Shown: piece after piece, positions 35,497 through 48,656 of the stretch
How positions within the stretch are numbered: position 1 is the first letter of the stretch
Layout: each line of letters opens with the position of its first letter
NCBI GenBank assembly: GCA_039654915.1
Contig: CM077596.1
Span: 74,897,751-74,961,750 of the forward strand
Origin: Aquilaria yunnanensis
Lineage: Eukaryota > Streptophyta > Magnoliopsida > Malvales > Thymelaeaceae
Reading direction: 5' to 3'
Length of the DNA stretch: 64,000 nucleotides
Notes under the pieces: model-generated
The model's input: only the letters and a program-made list of their open reading frames with translations
Told to the model about the DNA's origin: nothing
The model's database searches: none
Made by a program: the position numbers and the translations under genes

Positions 35497-38400
35497 AAGT
35501 GACTACAATAATAACCATGAAATTTGTTATCTTTAAATTTAAAAGTGTCGGGAAAAAAACAAGTTAAAACGTCTAAATAACTATGTAAAAATGTTGTAAC
35601 AAATTGTGAGAAGATGATGAACAAAGGTGCCATCACACAACACCTTAAATGACTCTTATAATTGGAAATGCACCTTGAAGAACTTCACTTCCCTACTATG
35701 CTGTTTCTGTTTCTTAAATTTCACCCATCTTGATTATCACTACTCCGTTAAACAAGAGCAAATTTCCTTATTTCCTTCCCTCCTGAAGTCGGTAATCCTT
35801 TTTTTTTTTAATGTGATAACACTCTTGTTGATACCAAAAAGATTGGCATAAGATTTCCTCCAATGACATGGTTTTTTTTTTAAGAATAAAATTTATTGCT
35901 GAAGCAAATAATAACAGTATTAATAGATATAAAAAGCTAAGGCTCAAAAGAATGGCCTTACAATTGCAAGCTATGCTTATAAAACAAAACAACGTGAACA
36001 AAGACTGCAACTAAATCAAAGTAGGAAACCATATCACAAAACAAATGACCCTACCGATTCCACAATCAATTATCCAGACTGACTTTAACCAAAACATAGT
36101 ATTTCTTTTGATGACACATTTACAGAAGTCTCTCACTTTCAATTAATCATAGTTAGAAGTCTCTCACTCTCAATTAATCATAGTATTACTTTCATGGCAT
36201 TGGAGTTGATTTCCTGAAGTGATGGTCAAATGGCAGAGTATTGAAAGATATTAGAGTGTTGAGGTGGCTTCCTTTTTTCTCACTTAGTCATGATTGATTA
36301 GCCTTCAAAAGGAAAAGGCAGGGAGATCTAGGTTATATGGTGTCGTGGAAATTATCTAGGATAGTAAGGGGTGTATTTGAAAAATCATTCACTATGCTTA
36401 ATTAGACATATATTCACAATAGCCATATTAGATCATCCTTACCTGACTACCAAGCGAAAAGAATATTAACATTTAAATAATAAGATAAACTATTACTTAA
36501 AAAGTAGGATTCTGCAAATGTTTTGAATTAATAAAATGTTGTACCCTCCATACCAAGTTATTTTAATCTGTAATTGGTAAATTTATTTTAATAAATTTTC
36601 ACGAGATGGATAGAGTGTCAAGAGAACTCTTTTTCTCTATTCTTTCTTTGTTTTTGCCTTTGAAAAGTGGTGTGTTAAATTCTAGTTCACGGGAGTCAGT
36701 CTTGTAGAGAACTTGGGTTCCTTTCTGGTTGACTAAATACCTGCTGAAAACTCAAATGATAAGATCATAGAGATAATTTAATGTTTAAAGTAATAAATGT
36801 AGGGAATCCCCACAATAATAAAGCTTAAAGGGTATTTATAGGTTTTGGGTTATACAGAATTTCTTAAAGGCCTAAATACATATTACTCCCCTAAACAATA
36901 GTGACTTGGATAGTTAACCCCATGAACTATGAACCGTATCAACTCGAACCCTAAACTTTGAGAAAACAGTCTCTTTGGTCATAGTCACCTAAATCTATGT
37001 CATAGTCACCCAAATTTATATTTGATCTTATTTTCATCCTAATCTTTCATCTGCAATACCCAAGCTACCATCTCCGACTACTTATAGAGTTGGATCCAAT
37101 TAACCAAGGTTCTGGGTCTATGTTGGATTAAATAATGGTTTTGGGTGCTAAAGTGATCATCACTTTTTTTCTACTCCTCCATAGGAAAAGAAATCTATAG
37201 TTACCAAATTTTGTTTCTTTTTTCTTTGCTGGGCATGGGTTTGAGGGTTTTGGAAGTAAAATTTTCAGATTTTTACAATGATGTTCGCTCACCATTGCTT
37301 GCTGCCATTCATCACCTCTAATGAGCCTATCCAACGAATGTTCTGCCACTTTTCTTCGCCTCCGTTCATCACTGCCAATGGGCCTAGCCAATTCGTGTCC
37401 CTAACTGTCTTTTCCGATTGCATCATCGCCAGCAGATTGATTGAAGACATCTCCAAATGTGTTGACATCCTTTTCTTGATGTCTATTCCCTTTCCCTTTC
37501 CAAGCCCTCACCGTCACTCTCCTCCGACCACCGGTACCTTCTCATTAAGCTTGTGTTCCACCCTTCCTCCACGGATTTCCTCGCCTCCTCCGGTGACTTC
37601 CTCTACCTCTAAGACCTTTATTCGATCACCATTCTCGATTACTAATTTTTCTTGAAATTGAATCAATGAGACAAACCCCCCTCTTTAAATCAATTTAGGG
37701 TTTTCCTATATTGGTTTTTTTTGTTTCAATGGTATTGGGTGTGGGTTATTTTTATTTTTTTAATTAAAAATTGTTTGGGAAAGGCATGGTTTGATTCCAA
37801 AGGCCAAAACATGGTATTGGAAATCATGAGTATGATTGTATGTTGTTATTAATTCAAATTTATATTCTCATGTAGCTTTGAATATATATAACTCCTAGAA
37901 ATTTGAAACAAAAAATATAACATAAAATTGGGGAGCTCGTGTCTTTGTTGTTTGATTGTTTACAATTCCAATTAATTGAGGTTGTAAAATTTGAAACACA
38001 AAATATAAAATAAAATGGCTTGCATAAGTTTGATGGTCTGTTGTATTGAAGTATTCTATGCTAGTTTCACATCTTTGTTTTGGCTTGTTGGTTAGGCATG
38101 AGCTTTGCTTTTGCTTTTGAGATGCCGTCTATTGGCACCAAATGTTCTTGTGGACTATTTTCCTGAGGCCGCTTATTAAAAGGAAAAAGTAACAGAAGTA
38201 CAAATGGCTAACTATTGTGCATTAGCTTGATTTTGGTTAATATGTATACAGGTATGGAATTGGTATGCATATGCACAAAGCTTATATGTAATAGCATTGT
38301 TTTGGTTAGATTAGTGTGGATATGAGATGTGTTAGCATGGTTATGAAATTCATTATAATAGTCAGAAGTACAAAACTATATGCGAATGTACAAAAGTAAT

Positions 38401-40230
38401 ATACATAGGTATAAAACTATAGTGACTAAGAACAAAACTTGATTGTTATATGCACAAAATTGGTAAGCATAAGTACAAATCTAAGTTGCATAGGTGCATA
38501 AATGGTATGCATAAACATAAAATTGATATTCAGGTTGTGACATTAGTTCACTACTTTGAGCATGTTTGTGGCAGCTATTGTTACATATATGATATACTTT
38601 AGTATGCTATTGATTAACACTTGATCAGAGATTAAAGGAATGTCATCTAAGGACTCAACTGTAGGATTTAAGTGAGATAATATGGTATTTTCATAGTGGC
38701 ACCTGTATGTTGGGGCACCCAATTTTTAATTGTATGTATATTTACAAACAAAGAACATGAATATTTATAAGTGCACCTAAAATTTTAGGGTTTTATATAA
38801 AAAATAATGTAGCGCATTGCTAGGTGCATCAAGTGCTAACCAAAAAGACCCTGACAAGGATTCTAACTTCAAAATAATGGGGTTGAGTTGTTATTTGTTT
38901 CTTGTTATAAATGAAAATTTTGACAAATATCTTACTGTTTCATCTTTTAAATCTTGACGAATCTAGTTAGTTAAAACAAAAAAAAAATACTAGGACGGTG
39001 AATTGTAAAGAAAGAATAAGGTCACAAAAGAAAAAGCTTGGAGCAAAGGAAGATGTCATCAAAGATAGTAAAGGAAGGGTTGATGCAAAGGAAAGGTTAA
39101 TCTTTATTGAGAAGACAATACTGATTCTAGGAAATTGTGTATTAAGTTAAACTGTAACTATATGTTATTTGATATTCAAACTGGGGGAAGATGCCGCTAC
39201 TAGAAAAGGAACGTTTAGGTGAAAGCACATTAATAGCACTGGTGATTGAAAGTATATTTCTTAAGTGCAATTGTATTATACTAATATGGAAATGCATGTG
39301 CTTGATGTGCATATGCATTAGGTAGTCCTGATAGAACATATGTTTTCTATTTTGTTGTAGGGGACAAAAAATTGAAACCTATTGGAAAAAGTACTGAAAA
39401 ATTGAAAGGGGAAAATGTTTTCCCATTAGAACATTAAACCAAAAAGGAAAAATAGTATTGTGAACTCATGTGTACTTAGTTGGTGTGAAAGTACCTTGTG
39501 TTTATGACCTAGTAATGAATGTGTTTTCATTCGTTTATAGAGGGCAAAAAATAAAACCTGTTAACAATGAAATGTGAAGTATCTAAGGATAATTTTTATT
39601 GAAAATAAGAATATGAAGGATGCAATTGGGATGGGATATTATGAACCTGAGATAGGAATGTATTAATTGGCAATGACAATATTAATATGTATGACATTGT
39701 GAAATAGAATATGGAGTAAATAACTATGATGGGATAGTATAAGTCTAATACATTAATATGTGAAGTTAATATATTAATATATATGAGGTTACGAAGCAAG
39801 AATATGATGTACAAAACTGGGATGGGTTAGTATGAATTTTAGATAGCATGAAAGGTAAAACATCTAAATGGATTTTTTATTGAAAATGAATATGGTAATT
39901 GGAATATATAGTGCGACATTGTAATGAATTTTAAATCATAAAACCTCAGAGTACAAAGAGAGGAGCAAGCCGATTCAGAAAAAAGGTGATGGGACAAATG
40001 ATGCTGATAAGGATATTGAAAGGTAAAAAATAAGGAGCATAGTTCACATAATTTTTAATTTTCTTATGACATATGGGGTAGTGGTATCATTTATGGAACT
40101 ATTTATTTTGCACTTTCCAATCTAAATGTTGACCTCATTAAATGACTAAGCTATTTTCAAGGATTTTGAAATCTGAGAAACATGTTCACGCTGTAAAGGA
40201 ATTAGGGTTCGATGGCCTTTTAAAGCTATA
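35497..40230. other. Intergenic sequence and possible outer part of the large MULE
   Basis: A 31-base tandem duplication lies at 36124-36185. Around 36870-37030 is sequence like the end of another transposon ('cctaaactttgagaaaac'), and 37278-37650 is a less AT-rich stretch with a 125-codon frame without a recognised domain. From about 38230 to 38530 many variants of 'tatgca.aggtacaaaact' occur. The same words recur at 45170-45790, so the large MULE may begin in this stretch. Its left terminus could not be placed. Confidence 0.35.
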
Positions 40231-40231
40231 A

Positions 40232-43200
40232 TGTCGGGCATTGCTAAAGCCATTGCTGGATTGGATGATTACGAGAGTGAATCTAGTTGATATGTCAATA
40301 AAAATGGGGTCGAGGAAGATAAATTTGATGGCTGATGATGTTAACCAGGTTCTCGATCTACTGAATGGGGAAATTTTGATAGGGCCACACACTTATTCAA
40401 AGGTTAAAGATGCATTTGTTGCTGATTGGCTAGAATGCAGGGCTCTAAAACAAGGTGGACCTTATATCACTCAAGTTGAGAAGGCGCTGCATATGGATAA
40501 CAACGTGCAAGCAAAATTTCCTTGTTTGCATTGTGTTAAGGTTGTTGGCCCCTTATAGTTGTTCTCAATGCAACTGGAGGTTCTTGAGGTTTATCAAGAA
40601 CCTTGATGTTGTGCTATACATGAATTTTTGCAAATTCATTCTTACTGAGCTTTGAGATGTAACCGCTAATGAAAGAGAGCAAATAGGCCACAGAATTTCA
40701 ATGGCTGTATTATCTTCCTACGGGTTCATATTATTTGTGTATGAAAGTTGAAATACTTATGGAATAAGAATATGAAGTATGATACTGAGAGGTTGTAGTA
40801 TGAATTTGAGGTAGAAATGTATTAATCTGGTACGTTATAAGAACATGGAATAAGAGTAAGAAGTGCAAAATTGATGTATGTATGTGAGATTACATTATGT
40901 TAATCTGCAGTGTTATTATATTAATATGTATAAGTTTCATTTTAAAGTGTAGGTTTTATTTGAACTGATATAATGCTTAGAATTAATTTAGTTATTTACT
41001 TTGCATACAAAAGCTTTATATACACCGTGTCTTACTATTCTCACGTAGGCAAATCAAGAAAGAACTCCCTAGGTAAAAGGGTGGACACATGATGCTGTGC
41101 TTAAGAAATTAAAAAGTGAAAGGATCAAACTTGGTGGAAATGGATGGAGCTGATTGGTGCTTACAATACACAAGGAAGAACAAGAAGCCGCAATCGCTTA
41201 TTTGGGGAATGTAAACAATGAGCGATATGGAACATAGAAGAGTGAACTCGATTAGTATTTAACTTATGGAAAATATGCTACTTATGCATTTAAAAGATTT
41301 AGAGAGTATGTTAAAAGAGTGAGCAAACGGTTCCCGAAAATGGAACGTCAACTTCAGCCTTACTTTAGACAACAAGAAGAAAACAATGTATCCAACTCGC
41401 AGCTGTCACAATTTATTGATAAACCATTGGAAATTATTGTTATGAACACAAGAGTTTTAAATTTGTAACCCCTATTAACCTGCAAGTGTACGGTGTTATT
41501 ATGTGCAAATGGTGAATATGGGTGTCATCCCAAAAGATAAGAAGGATTCTACTTAGAATCAAGTTTTAGTTACCCACTAATAAGTATTAATGCTAACCTA
41601 TAATCTAGGCTAAGTGAATGCTAATCACCAAATGTCACAAATGGAAATGAAGTACCGAAAAAAAAGGACTAAGCTAACTTGAACTAGGTAATTTAACTAC
41701 AAAAGAAGTGGCTTCGATGTTAAGATTATCTCCTTAGGATTCTGCTCTTTCACTTGCTACCTAAGTTAAATGAGGCTCTATAGGTACAAACCACTTATGT
41801 GATATAGGGGTTTAATGTTCAAAAACCTTATTTCTTAAGATCAAGTTTTGCTCATCCAAGGTTAAATATGGCATTTCTCAAGCTCATAAAATAACCTAAG
41901 ATGGATTAAGTGCTAAATCCTTTCATAACACCTAATTAGTTCATAGATTATCTTTGTCCATAAAACCCATCATACTCTATTCTTTTTTTCCATCCCTCTT
42001 CTTTCTTTCTCAAGAATAAAGTGGGATTGTGACTTGTGTGAAGTGGTCATTCAACCCACAAGCAATAGGCATAAGAATGAGTAACACAAGATAGTCAATA
42101 ACCATAAAAAATCTCAAATAAACATTATATAACTAGTAATAGGAGTTTCTTCCTAAGGAGATATAGAAATCTACTCTATGTCCAAACTAACAACTAACAT
42201 TATACTATAGTTTGAGGAAACCATAAAGAAATACTATAAAGAAAATGGAAGAAGGAACCAAAAGAAACCCACAGACTTGAGTCTCCTTAGTCTCCAAGCT
42301 TCTTCTTAGCACCTTCAAGCAAGCTTCCACAAAATGTCTTCAATGGTGGCTCTCTAAAGAAGTGTTCTAAACCCTAGAATGAGAGATGTGTTAATCTTCC
42401 GAGCTCTCTAATTCTCTAAGAAGTTGCTTCATTATCTTTTTGAATTGAACCAATTAGGGGAGTGCTAGGTGAATTTTTGGGCCCACTTGATGGGGACATG
42501 CAAGCCAATCCCATATCAAAGCTCCAAAGTCGAGAAAGATTGGTCATTTGCAAAACTTGGTGCAATGCAATCGCACCTAGCTAGGTGGTGTGATCACATC
42601 ATGAATTTGGGCAAGTTTCTAGAATTAGTACGATGGCATTGCCCTGGATGGTGCGATAGTATCACACATGGGTCATGGCTTTTGGCTTTTTGTCCTACAT
42701 GGTACAATAGCACCATTATTCTTGGTATGATAGCTTTGCCATGAAATTTGTCTTCCTTTGCATAATGTCCTTTTTTAAGCTCTCAACTTTTTCCTTTTCG
42801 CCAATTGCCCCCAAAATTTGCTTGCTTTTCCGTTCAAGCCCCCTTGACTCCATTAATCCTACAAAACAAACATGAATACTAAGAACCAGCAGAATTTTTT
42901 AGCAATTAAACACAGAAGTGGGTAGTAAATTTAGGTAAAATTTGTGACCAACAATGATTCATAAAATCACCCAAGCATGCTGCCAGCTTCTCTATGGATG
43001 TTTAAGTACACCCGTAAGACATTATAAACTAGTTTAAGTAATGAAGAAATTTGAATTAGTAGTACGTAACTGTGTTATGAGAGTATAATTTGGTGACCTA
43101 GATGCCTTATTTTTTTATTTGTTTAAATGCAGTAAAGTGTGATTATGTGAATGATAGTGGTACTATTAAACTACTCCAGTAGTGATGTTTTTTTGTTGTG

Positions 43201-45015
43201 TAGAAATGGTATATTAGTGGTACGTATATGTATGAATTGGTGGTGAAATGGTCTAGCATTTTGTTTTGACGCATCCTTAGTTCAATTTTAATATAAATGA
43301 TCTAGATTTGTAGGCAAACCACTGACAAAAGAATGAGATATTATAGGGAAAGGGTTTAATACATCTGCTAATGAAAATTAGCATAATGAGGAATATGGAG
43401 GTGAAGATACAATGGATGAGGACTTCGAATTAATGTCGAATGTTAACTGCACGCCAAAGGAGAAAAGGAGTAAATAACAAAAGACTGAAAGGTTTGTCCA
43501 GGAAACATGACCGAAGACTAGTAAAAGTGAAGAACAAGGTGTAATGCTTGCTTTCACCTTTCATGCAACAAATGGCCCAGGATAATCCAACCCACTGCTC
43601 TATGAGGAAGATGCATCAGTGGTAAATTATGCAATGCAACCCCAACTTGAAAATTCGTAAGTTTGTTTTATTAAAGAAATTAAAATGAGTCCATAATAAT
43701 GTGGTACCTTCTTTATTTGCTACAATGTAAGATTTGACACCATGTGTAACTGCTAAAAGGAATTGTTATATGATGATGAAGTAAACCTTGTAATCTTCTG
43801 GGAGGGTTTCCTAATGCTCCAGGATAAAACAAATATTAATATAACAGTGATAGATGTATGGTGCTTGGTTCTCAATGTGAAGAAAAGTAGAGCTGTACCT
43901 CTGAAACAGTTTTTCTTCACCACACATATATCTGTAAGTACTAGTATTTTCTCATATCAGTAAGGAACTAATGTTTTAGTTATATTTTACACTATGCAAG
44001 ATGTTTATCAACATCATTAAAATTTCATGCAGTTGATGTTCTCTGGGTATCAAATAAGGTTATATTTGAGCAAAGAGCAAAAAGAGGAAAATAGAAAAGT
44101 TGTTTTCCATCGTGATGAACCAATATGAGACTAGCTGATCTCAAATAGAATTGTAACTATCATCTCCTATGAACTAGTATGCAAACTCTTGAATTTGTGG
44201 ATGTTTTTTGAGGTAGCAACCATATTAAACTATCAATAGTAACAAAGTATGAAAGCATAGTATAGAATGAGGCTGAGAAAGTATTATTATAATAATTAAA
44301 TGTGTTTCTATATGGTCAACTCTAATCGGTTATTTATGGATTATGTATTAAATTTCATAGTGATACTATTGTGACTCTTGCAAATATGAATTGACTGCAA
44401 CTATTTGTGCTCGTATACATGCGCTGCCATTTCTTTGTTGTTTGTGTGATTTTCAAAGATGAGGTGATTCAAGTGATAAACAATTTGATTCAGGATTTTA
44501 CAAACTATGGTGAGCTAGAGGGATGAATGGTGAGAAATCAATTAATTTAATATTGGTTTTAAAATGTTCTCTAAAAATACTGCTTAATAATATTATTTAT
44601 AGATTATTCTTCTATGGGGATAACTTGAGTCTATTGGGCACCCAAGGCCAGAAGAGTTCAAGGTGATTGAGTGGGTCTGTTTTGCCTTGTCATGGAAGTG
44701 AAAGATGAAGCAGAAGACATACTTGTCAAACGACAAAGATTGCAAAGTTTTTGCCATGAAACATATGGATCAATTTGATGGGAGAAAGTTGGAAAGTAAC
44801 CTCGATCCTGTAACTTACTTATTTATATCCATTGGATGCAGTTCTAAGTTAATAGGCAGCATTATAATATTTTCAAAAAATATTATGTAAAATTGTTTTT
44901 GCAGGACAAGATGTCTAGCTACTATAAGTGTATAATAGCAGCTACAATTTTAAGAGATAGGACAAACAAGATTAGGGATGAAGTCTTCACTAAGGCAAAA
45001 CAAGCTGCACACTAG
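40232..45015 (+). pseudogene. Broken Ulp1-protease-like gene of a MULE
   Basis: Scattered frames on the + strand follow the layout of transposon-borne Ulp1 (C48 SUMO-protease-like) proteins. A plant-mobile-domain-like part at 40232-40655 contains KINLMADDVNQVLDLLNGE and, after a frame change, KNLDVVLYMNFCKFILTEL. A middle part lies at about 41290-41460, and a pre-catalytic block at 43763-43940 contains VIDVWCLVLN and QFFFTTHIS. A catalytic block lies at about 44720-44790, and a C-terminal block (DRTNKIRDEVFTKAKQAAH, stop at 45015) follows. The usual D-C-G around the catalytic Cys is D-C-K (NDKDCKVFAMKHMDQFDG), and frames do not join without frameshifts. A different repeat (41470-42960) splits the gene. 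It is inactive as it stands. Confidence 0.6.
41470..42960. repeat. Non-coding dispersed repeat B, inserted in the Ulp1-like gene
   Basis: It opens near 'cctgcaagtgtacgg' and 'gggtgtcatcccaaaagataag' and closes near 'cctacaaaacaaacatgaata..agtgggtagtaaa'. This is the same order of landmarks as repeat A at 22050-23570. In place of the GGCGCCTAGGC words it carries variants of GGTGCGATNGCAC at about 42560-42740. No protein is recognised; the 91-codon frame at 42469-42744 runs through these repeated words and is judged spurious. Confidence 0.55.
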
Positions 45016-45219
45016 TTAGATTAGTATTTTTTTTCTATTTTTTTTAGGCATGCATATTCTATCATAATTTATGTCCCAAAAAGTTATTGAATCATTACAC
45101 ATGGATGAAACCTATACGGTTATGTGATGACATTGATTATCAATTTTTTCTTCCCAAACTTTAAGAAAACTAGTATGCATATGTACAAAATCAATATACA
45201 TAGGTATATAACTGGAATG

Positions 45220-45790
45220 AATAGGCACTAACTTGATTATGATATGTACATAACTGGCATGTGAAAGTACAAAACTAGTATGCGTAGGTAGAAAACTTGT
45301 GTGCTGTGGAACTTATAATATAGAATCTCACATAACCTAACATACTCATAATCTAGAAACTTACGTAAGCTAAAGTACTGCATCAATTACCCACGTGCAT
45401 ATCACACGACTAAAGTTTATGACAATAAAAAAACTCAACGTATGTGCAAAATTAAACATAGTTGTTAGCATAGGTACAAAATTAAGATAGATATGTACAC
45501 GGCTGGAGCGAATAGGCGTAAACCTTGATTCTGATATGCATAGAACTGGTATGTGAAAGTACAAAACTAATATCCGTAGATAGAAAACTGGTGCATGGTG
45601 GAACTTATAATATACAATCTCACATAACCTAGCGTACTCATAATCTAGAAAGTAAAATAAACTAAAGTACTACATCAATTATCCACATGCATACCATACG
45701 ACCAAAGTTTATGAAAATAAAAAAACTCAAAACCCATGTGCAAAATTAGACATACTTGTGAACATCAAATTACAAACAAAACATGTCATT
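45220..45790. repeat. Tandem duplication, unit about 291 bp
   Basis: Copy 1 starts at 45220 ('aataggcactaac') and copy 2 at 45511 ('aataggcgtaaac'). The copies remain alignable for their whole length, with shared blocks such as 'ctcacataaccta.c.tactcataatctagaaa'. The duplication lies between the converging Ulp1-like and transposase-like genes of the large MULE and is non-coding. Confidence 0.75.
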
Positions 45791-45824
45791 CGGCCAACTA
45801 CTTCATCTTCCTTCCCATATTAGC

Positions 45825-47959
45825 TTATGCCTTCTTAGTTTCACTTTGAATCCTTTTTTGACTAAAGGTATTTGTTTTAACGAACTCTAGATCAAGAATA
45901 TTCCTCCCAGTGCCAATAGTTGTTGATGAACTAGCAACCCTGCCACCATCTACTTGCATTTCCAAACTTATAAGAATTTGGAACCTTCCATTGAAATGTT
46001 TTCTTACATCCACATCATTTATACAATAAAGAACTAGATTTGAGTATTCTAGCATTGTGTTTGTACACCAACAAAATCGTTACAGCCACTCTTATACCTC
46101 TAAACTACATAACCGCTCATCAGCATATGTCATTGCATTCTTAGTCGAACACCTCAATATGTATTGATCTAGTATCTTCTCCTAATCTTTTATATCCAAG
46201 ATTCTAAGAGCATGTGCACATAAGCAACCTTGATGGGTAAAGAATTTGCACGAACAATCCACCTTATTTGTTAATGGATCAAATGTGAAAATAAACTCAT
46301 GAGGATTACAGGAACCCAAAGACACTTTAAATATCTCATTGCTCTCATTGGTGCCCATAAAATGGAATTTTGCACCAGAGGCATAACTAATTTGTTTTTC
46401 AAAATCCTTGTAAAACCTGAATGTATACACCTTAGCAGCATTAATCAAAAGGTCATTCAGGAGTGACATCTTATACTGTCCACAATTGTTGAAATTTTTC
46501 TCTAGCTCAGCATGATTCCATTCTTTCACCCTAATCTCAATAGCTTTAAAAACCTCAATTAGACCCATCTACTTATTAGCAAATGAGGTAATCAAGTAAG
46601 AACATTGGTTATGCTCTTATTGCATTATGTTACCAACGTACCTATTAGATAAAAATCATTAATACAAATAAATCTCAAGCATAAACTAATATACCTCATT
46701 TTATACTTATATAAAATTGACATATTAATGATAACTAGTTTAGCACTACTAATGAATAAAAAACACAATATAACCAACACACAAGACATTGCTGTGTACA
46801 TGCAGAAAAAATATTCTCTACCTAAGCATGAGGCCCATCTGTCATGTACTCTCCAAAATGGACGTAAGACAAGAATCATCCTCCCACCCAAATTGATCTA
46901 ACATTTTTCTCCATGTCTGGTTTAACTCATCTTCAGTCTGGCAATCATATCAGCATTTCATAAAAGTGGATCATAGCACAGGATGGGAATAAAAATAATG
47001 TAGCTTAAAGAGTGCCTTATTTGAAATATGCCACAGACACAATCCATGTGTTTGCTTTTTCGAACACATTATCAAATACAATTAAAAAAAATATTATCAT
47101 AATCTGAGAATAGAGATTGAGAATTAACTTCATCCATACTTTTCAAAAATGCCATTAACAACCATTCAAGAGCCCTTCCCTTTTGCTCAATGAAGAACCT
47201 TAACCCAAACATCACATTTTGTTGGTGGCGGTTAGCACTGACAAAAGGAACACAAAACATGTTATATCAATTTCTATGATACGTTGTGTCCACAAATACA
47301 AAATCACCAAACAGAATGTAATAAGCTTTCATTTGTCCGTCACGCTAGAAAAAATTAGTCAGCCTACTAGTGCCATCACCTCTCGTAACAATGTTGGCCT
47401 TCTCATATGCAACTTTGCTATAAAAATTTCTCCTTTTCATCTTAGAATGCTCTGGTCCCCTTACTTCATTATTGAACACCCTGAATGTACCTATAATTCA
47501 AATTTCACTACTAACAAAAAACATAACAGTCCCAAATTGCACATCCAACATATCTTTAGCAATGTTCTGTAGATGCTGCATATGTGTTGGAACAAGCAAA
47601 CAAGTATGTAGTTTGACATGTCTATCACGCACCCATTGGTCATTATCTTTAAGCTTAAAGGATATTGTAGCACTATATCCACACCTCAAGCTTGATATTT
47701 GAAATGCAGCTTCCTTGTCACTATCCTTTCTTGAATACTTAAAACCTTCCCAATGACAACAAAAGTTTACATGAGAAACAACATTACCCTTCCAGCGTCG
47801 CCTATTATGATGGGCCTTGAATCCATTCTCAATGGCATCCTTACTAAAAAATGTGAAACTTGCTTCCAAACTTTTGAAACAAACACCTTCCAATGAATGT
47901 GCCTCAATACCATTAGAACCCTTTAATATGCCATACTCAATCCTTGAATCTACACACAT
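45825..47959 (-). pseudogene. Broken FAR1/mudrA-like MULE transposase
   Basis: Read on the minus strand, the parts of a FAR1-type transposase occur in order. A FAR1-like zinc-binding N-terminal domain lies at 47959-47498 (around AIENGFKAHHNRRRW, CGYSATI, WVRDRHVKLHT). The MULE transposase core at about 47343-47072 has DGQMKAYYILFGDFVFVDTTY, whose Asp is the first of the catalytic triad, then PFVSANRHQQNVMFG. The SWIM zinc finger at 46568-46182 has CSCKFFTHQGCLCAHALRILD. A C-terminal tail lies at 46055-45825. A stop codon follows DTTYHRN in the core, and frames are broken between blocks, so it is inactive. Such enzymes cut and move Mutator-like elements. The neighbouring Ulp1-like gene on the other strand fits the two-gene layout known for Ulp1-carrying MULEs. 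Confidence 0.75.
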
Positions 47960-48656
47960 AAAAGGTGAGAAATGTTAATTACATATAATTAGTTCTCGAT
48001 ATCATACATAACAGTGGCAATTTCAGGCAAACATAACTAATATGTACAAATATGAATTTGGGTAACAACTGCATGAAAACAAATAATTATTTCATTAAAG
48101 TGTAACTAATATCAAAACCAATCATTATTGAATGAAAAAGTAACTATTACAAATGCAAAAAATGAAAGTTTTATTCTATTAAGTACAAATGGAACCCCAG
48201 TTTCATATGCTTGATACACAACTACATACACCAGCCATGCAAAAAAAAAAAAAAAAGGTTTCCAGCATCGTTCCCACTTGGCCCCCACTATTGTCTTCCT
48301 CAACTTCGTCACCTCCCTCGTTTAGGTCCCCTGCACAAGATCACACAAACATAAAAACCATGAAGAAATCGTCCTAAAATTGTCTCAAACCAAACATTGC
48401 TTAAATTCAAACAATAACCTCCGCCATGATCGTCACCGCTTGAATGCACATCATCCAACATATCATTTTCTCCAAACTTTGGAATATCACCGACATTGTC
48501 ACTCACACCGTGACTTAAAGAAGCCTCAACCGCAATATCATCATTTGTGAGAGATGCATTCAATTCTATGAATATTGTTTCTTCTAGAAGGATGCTTCCT
48601 ATTGGTAAAAAATAAAAATAAAGATGACCGGTTTTTGTAAATTGCTGGATCGACAC
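47960..48656 (-). pseudogene. Possible N-terminal acidic segment of the same transposase gene
   Basis: A minus-strand frame of 115 codons (48656-48309) is rich in Asp, Glu and Ser and contains no known domain. Acidic N termini are common in FAR1-type proteins, and the position directly upstream of the FAR1-like domain fits. The link is an inference from position only. An A run at 48241-48256 lies between the parts. Confidence 0.35.

Noticed and set aside
37278..37655. 125-codon + strand frame
   Set aside because: It is Pro/Ser/Thr-rich with no domain and no supporting splice or promoter structure; it is probably GC-richer transposon cargo or chance.
42469..42744. 91-codon frame in repeat B
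   Set aside because: The frame runs through short repeated words and has no domain; it fits a non-coding repeat.
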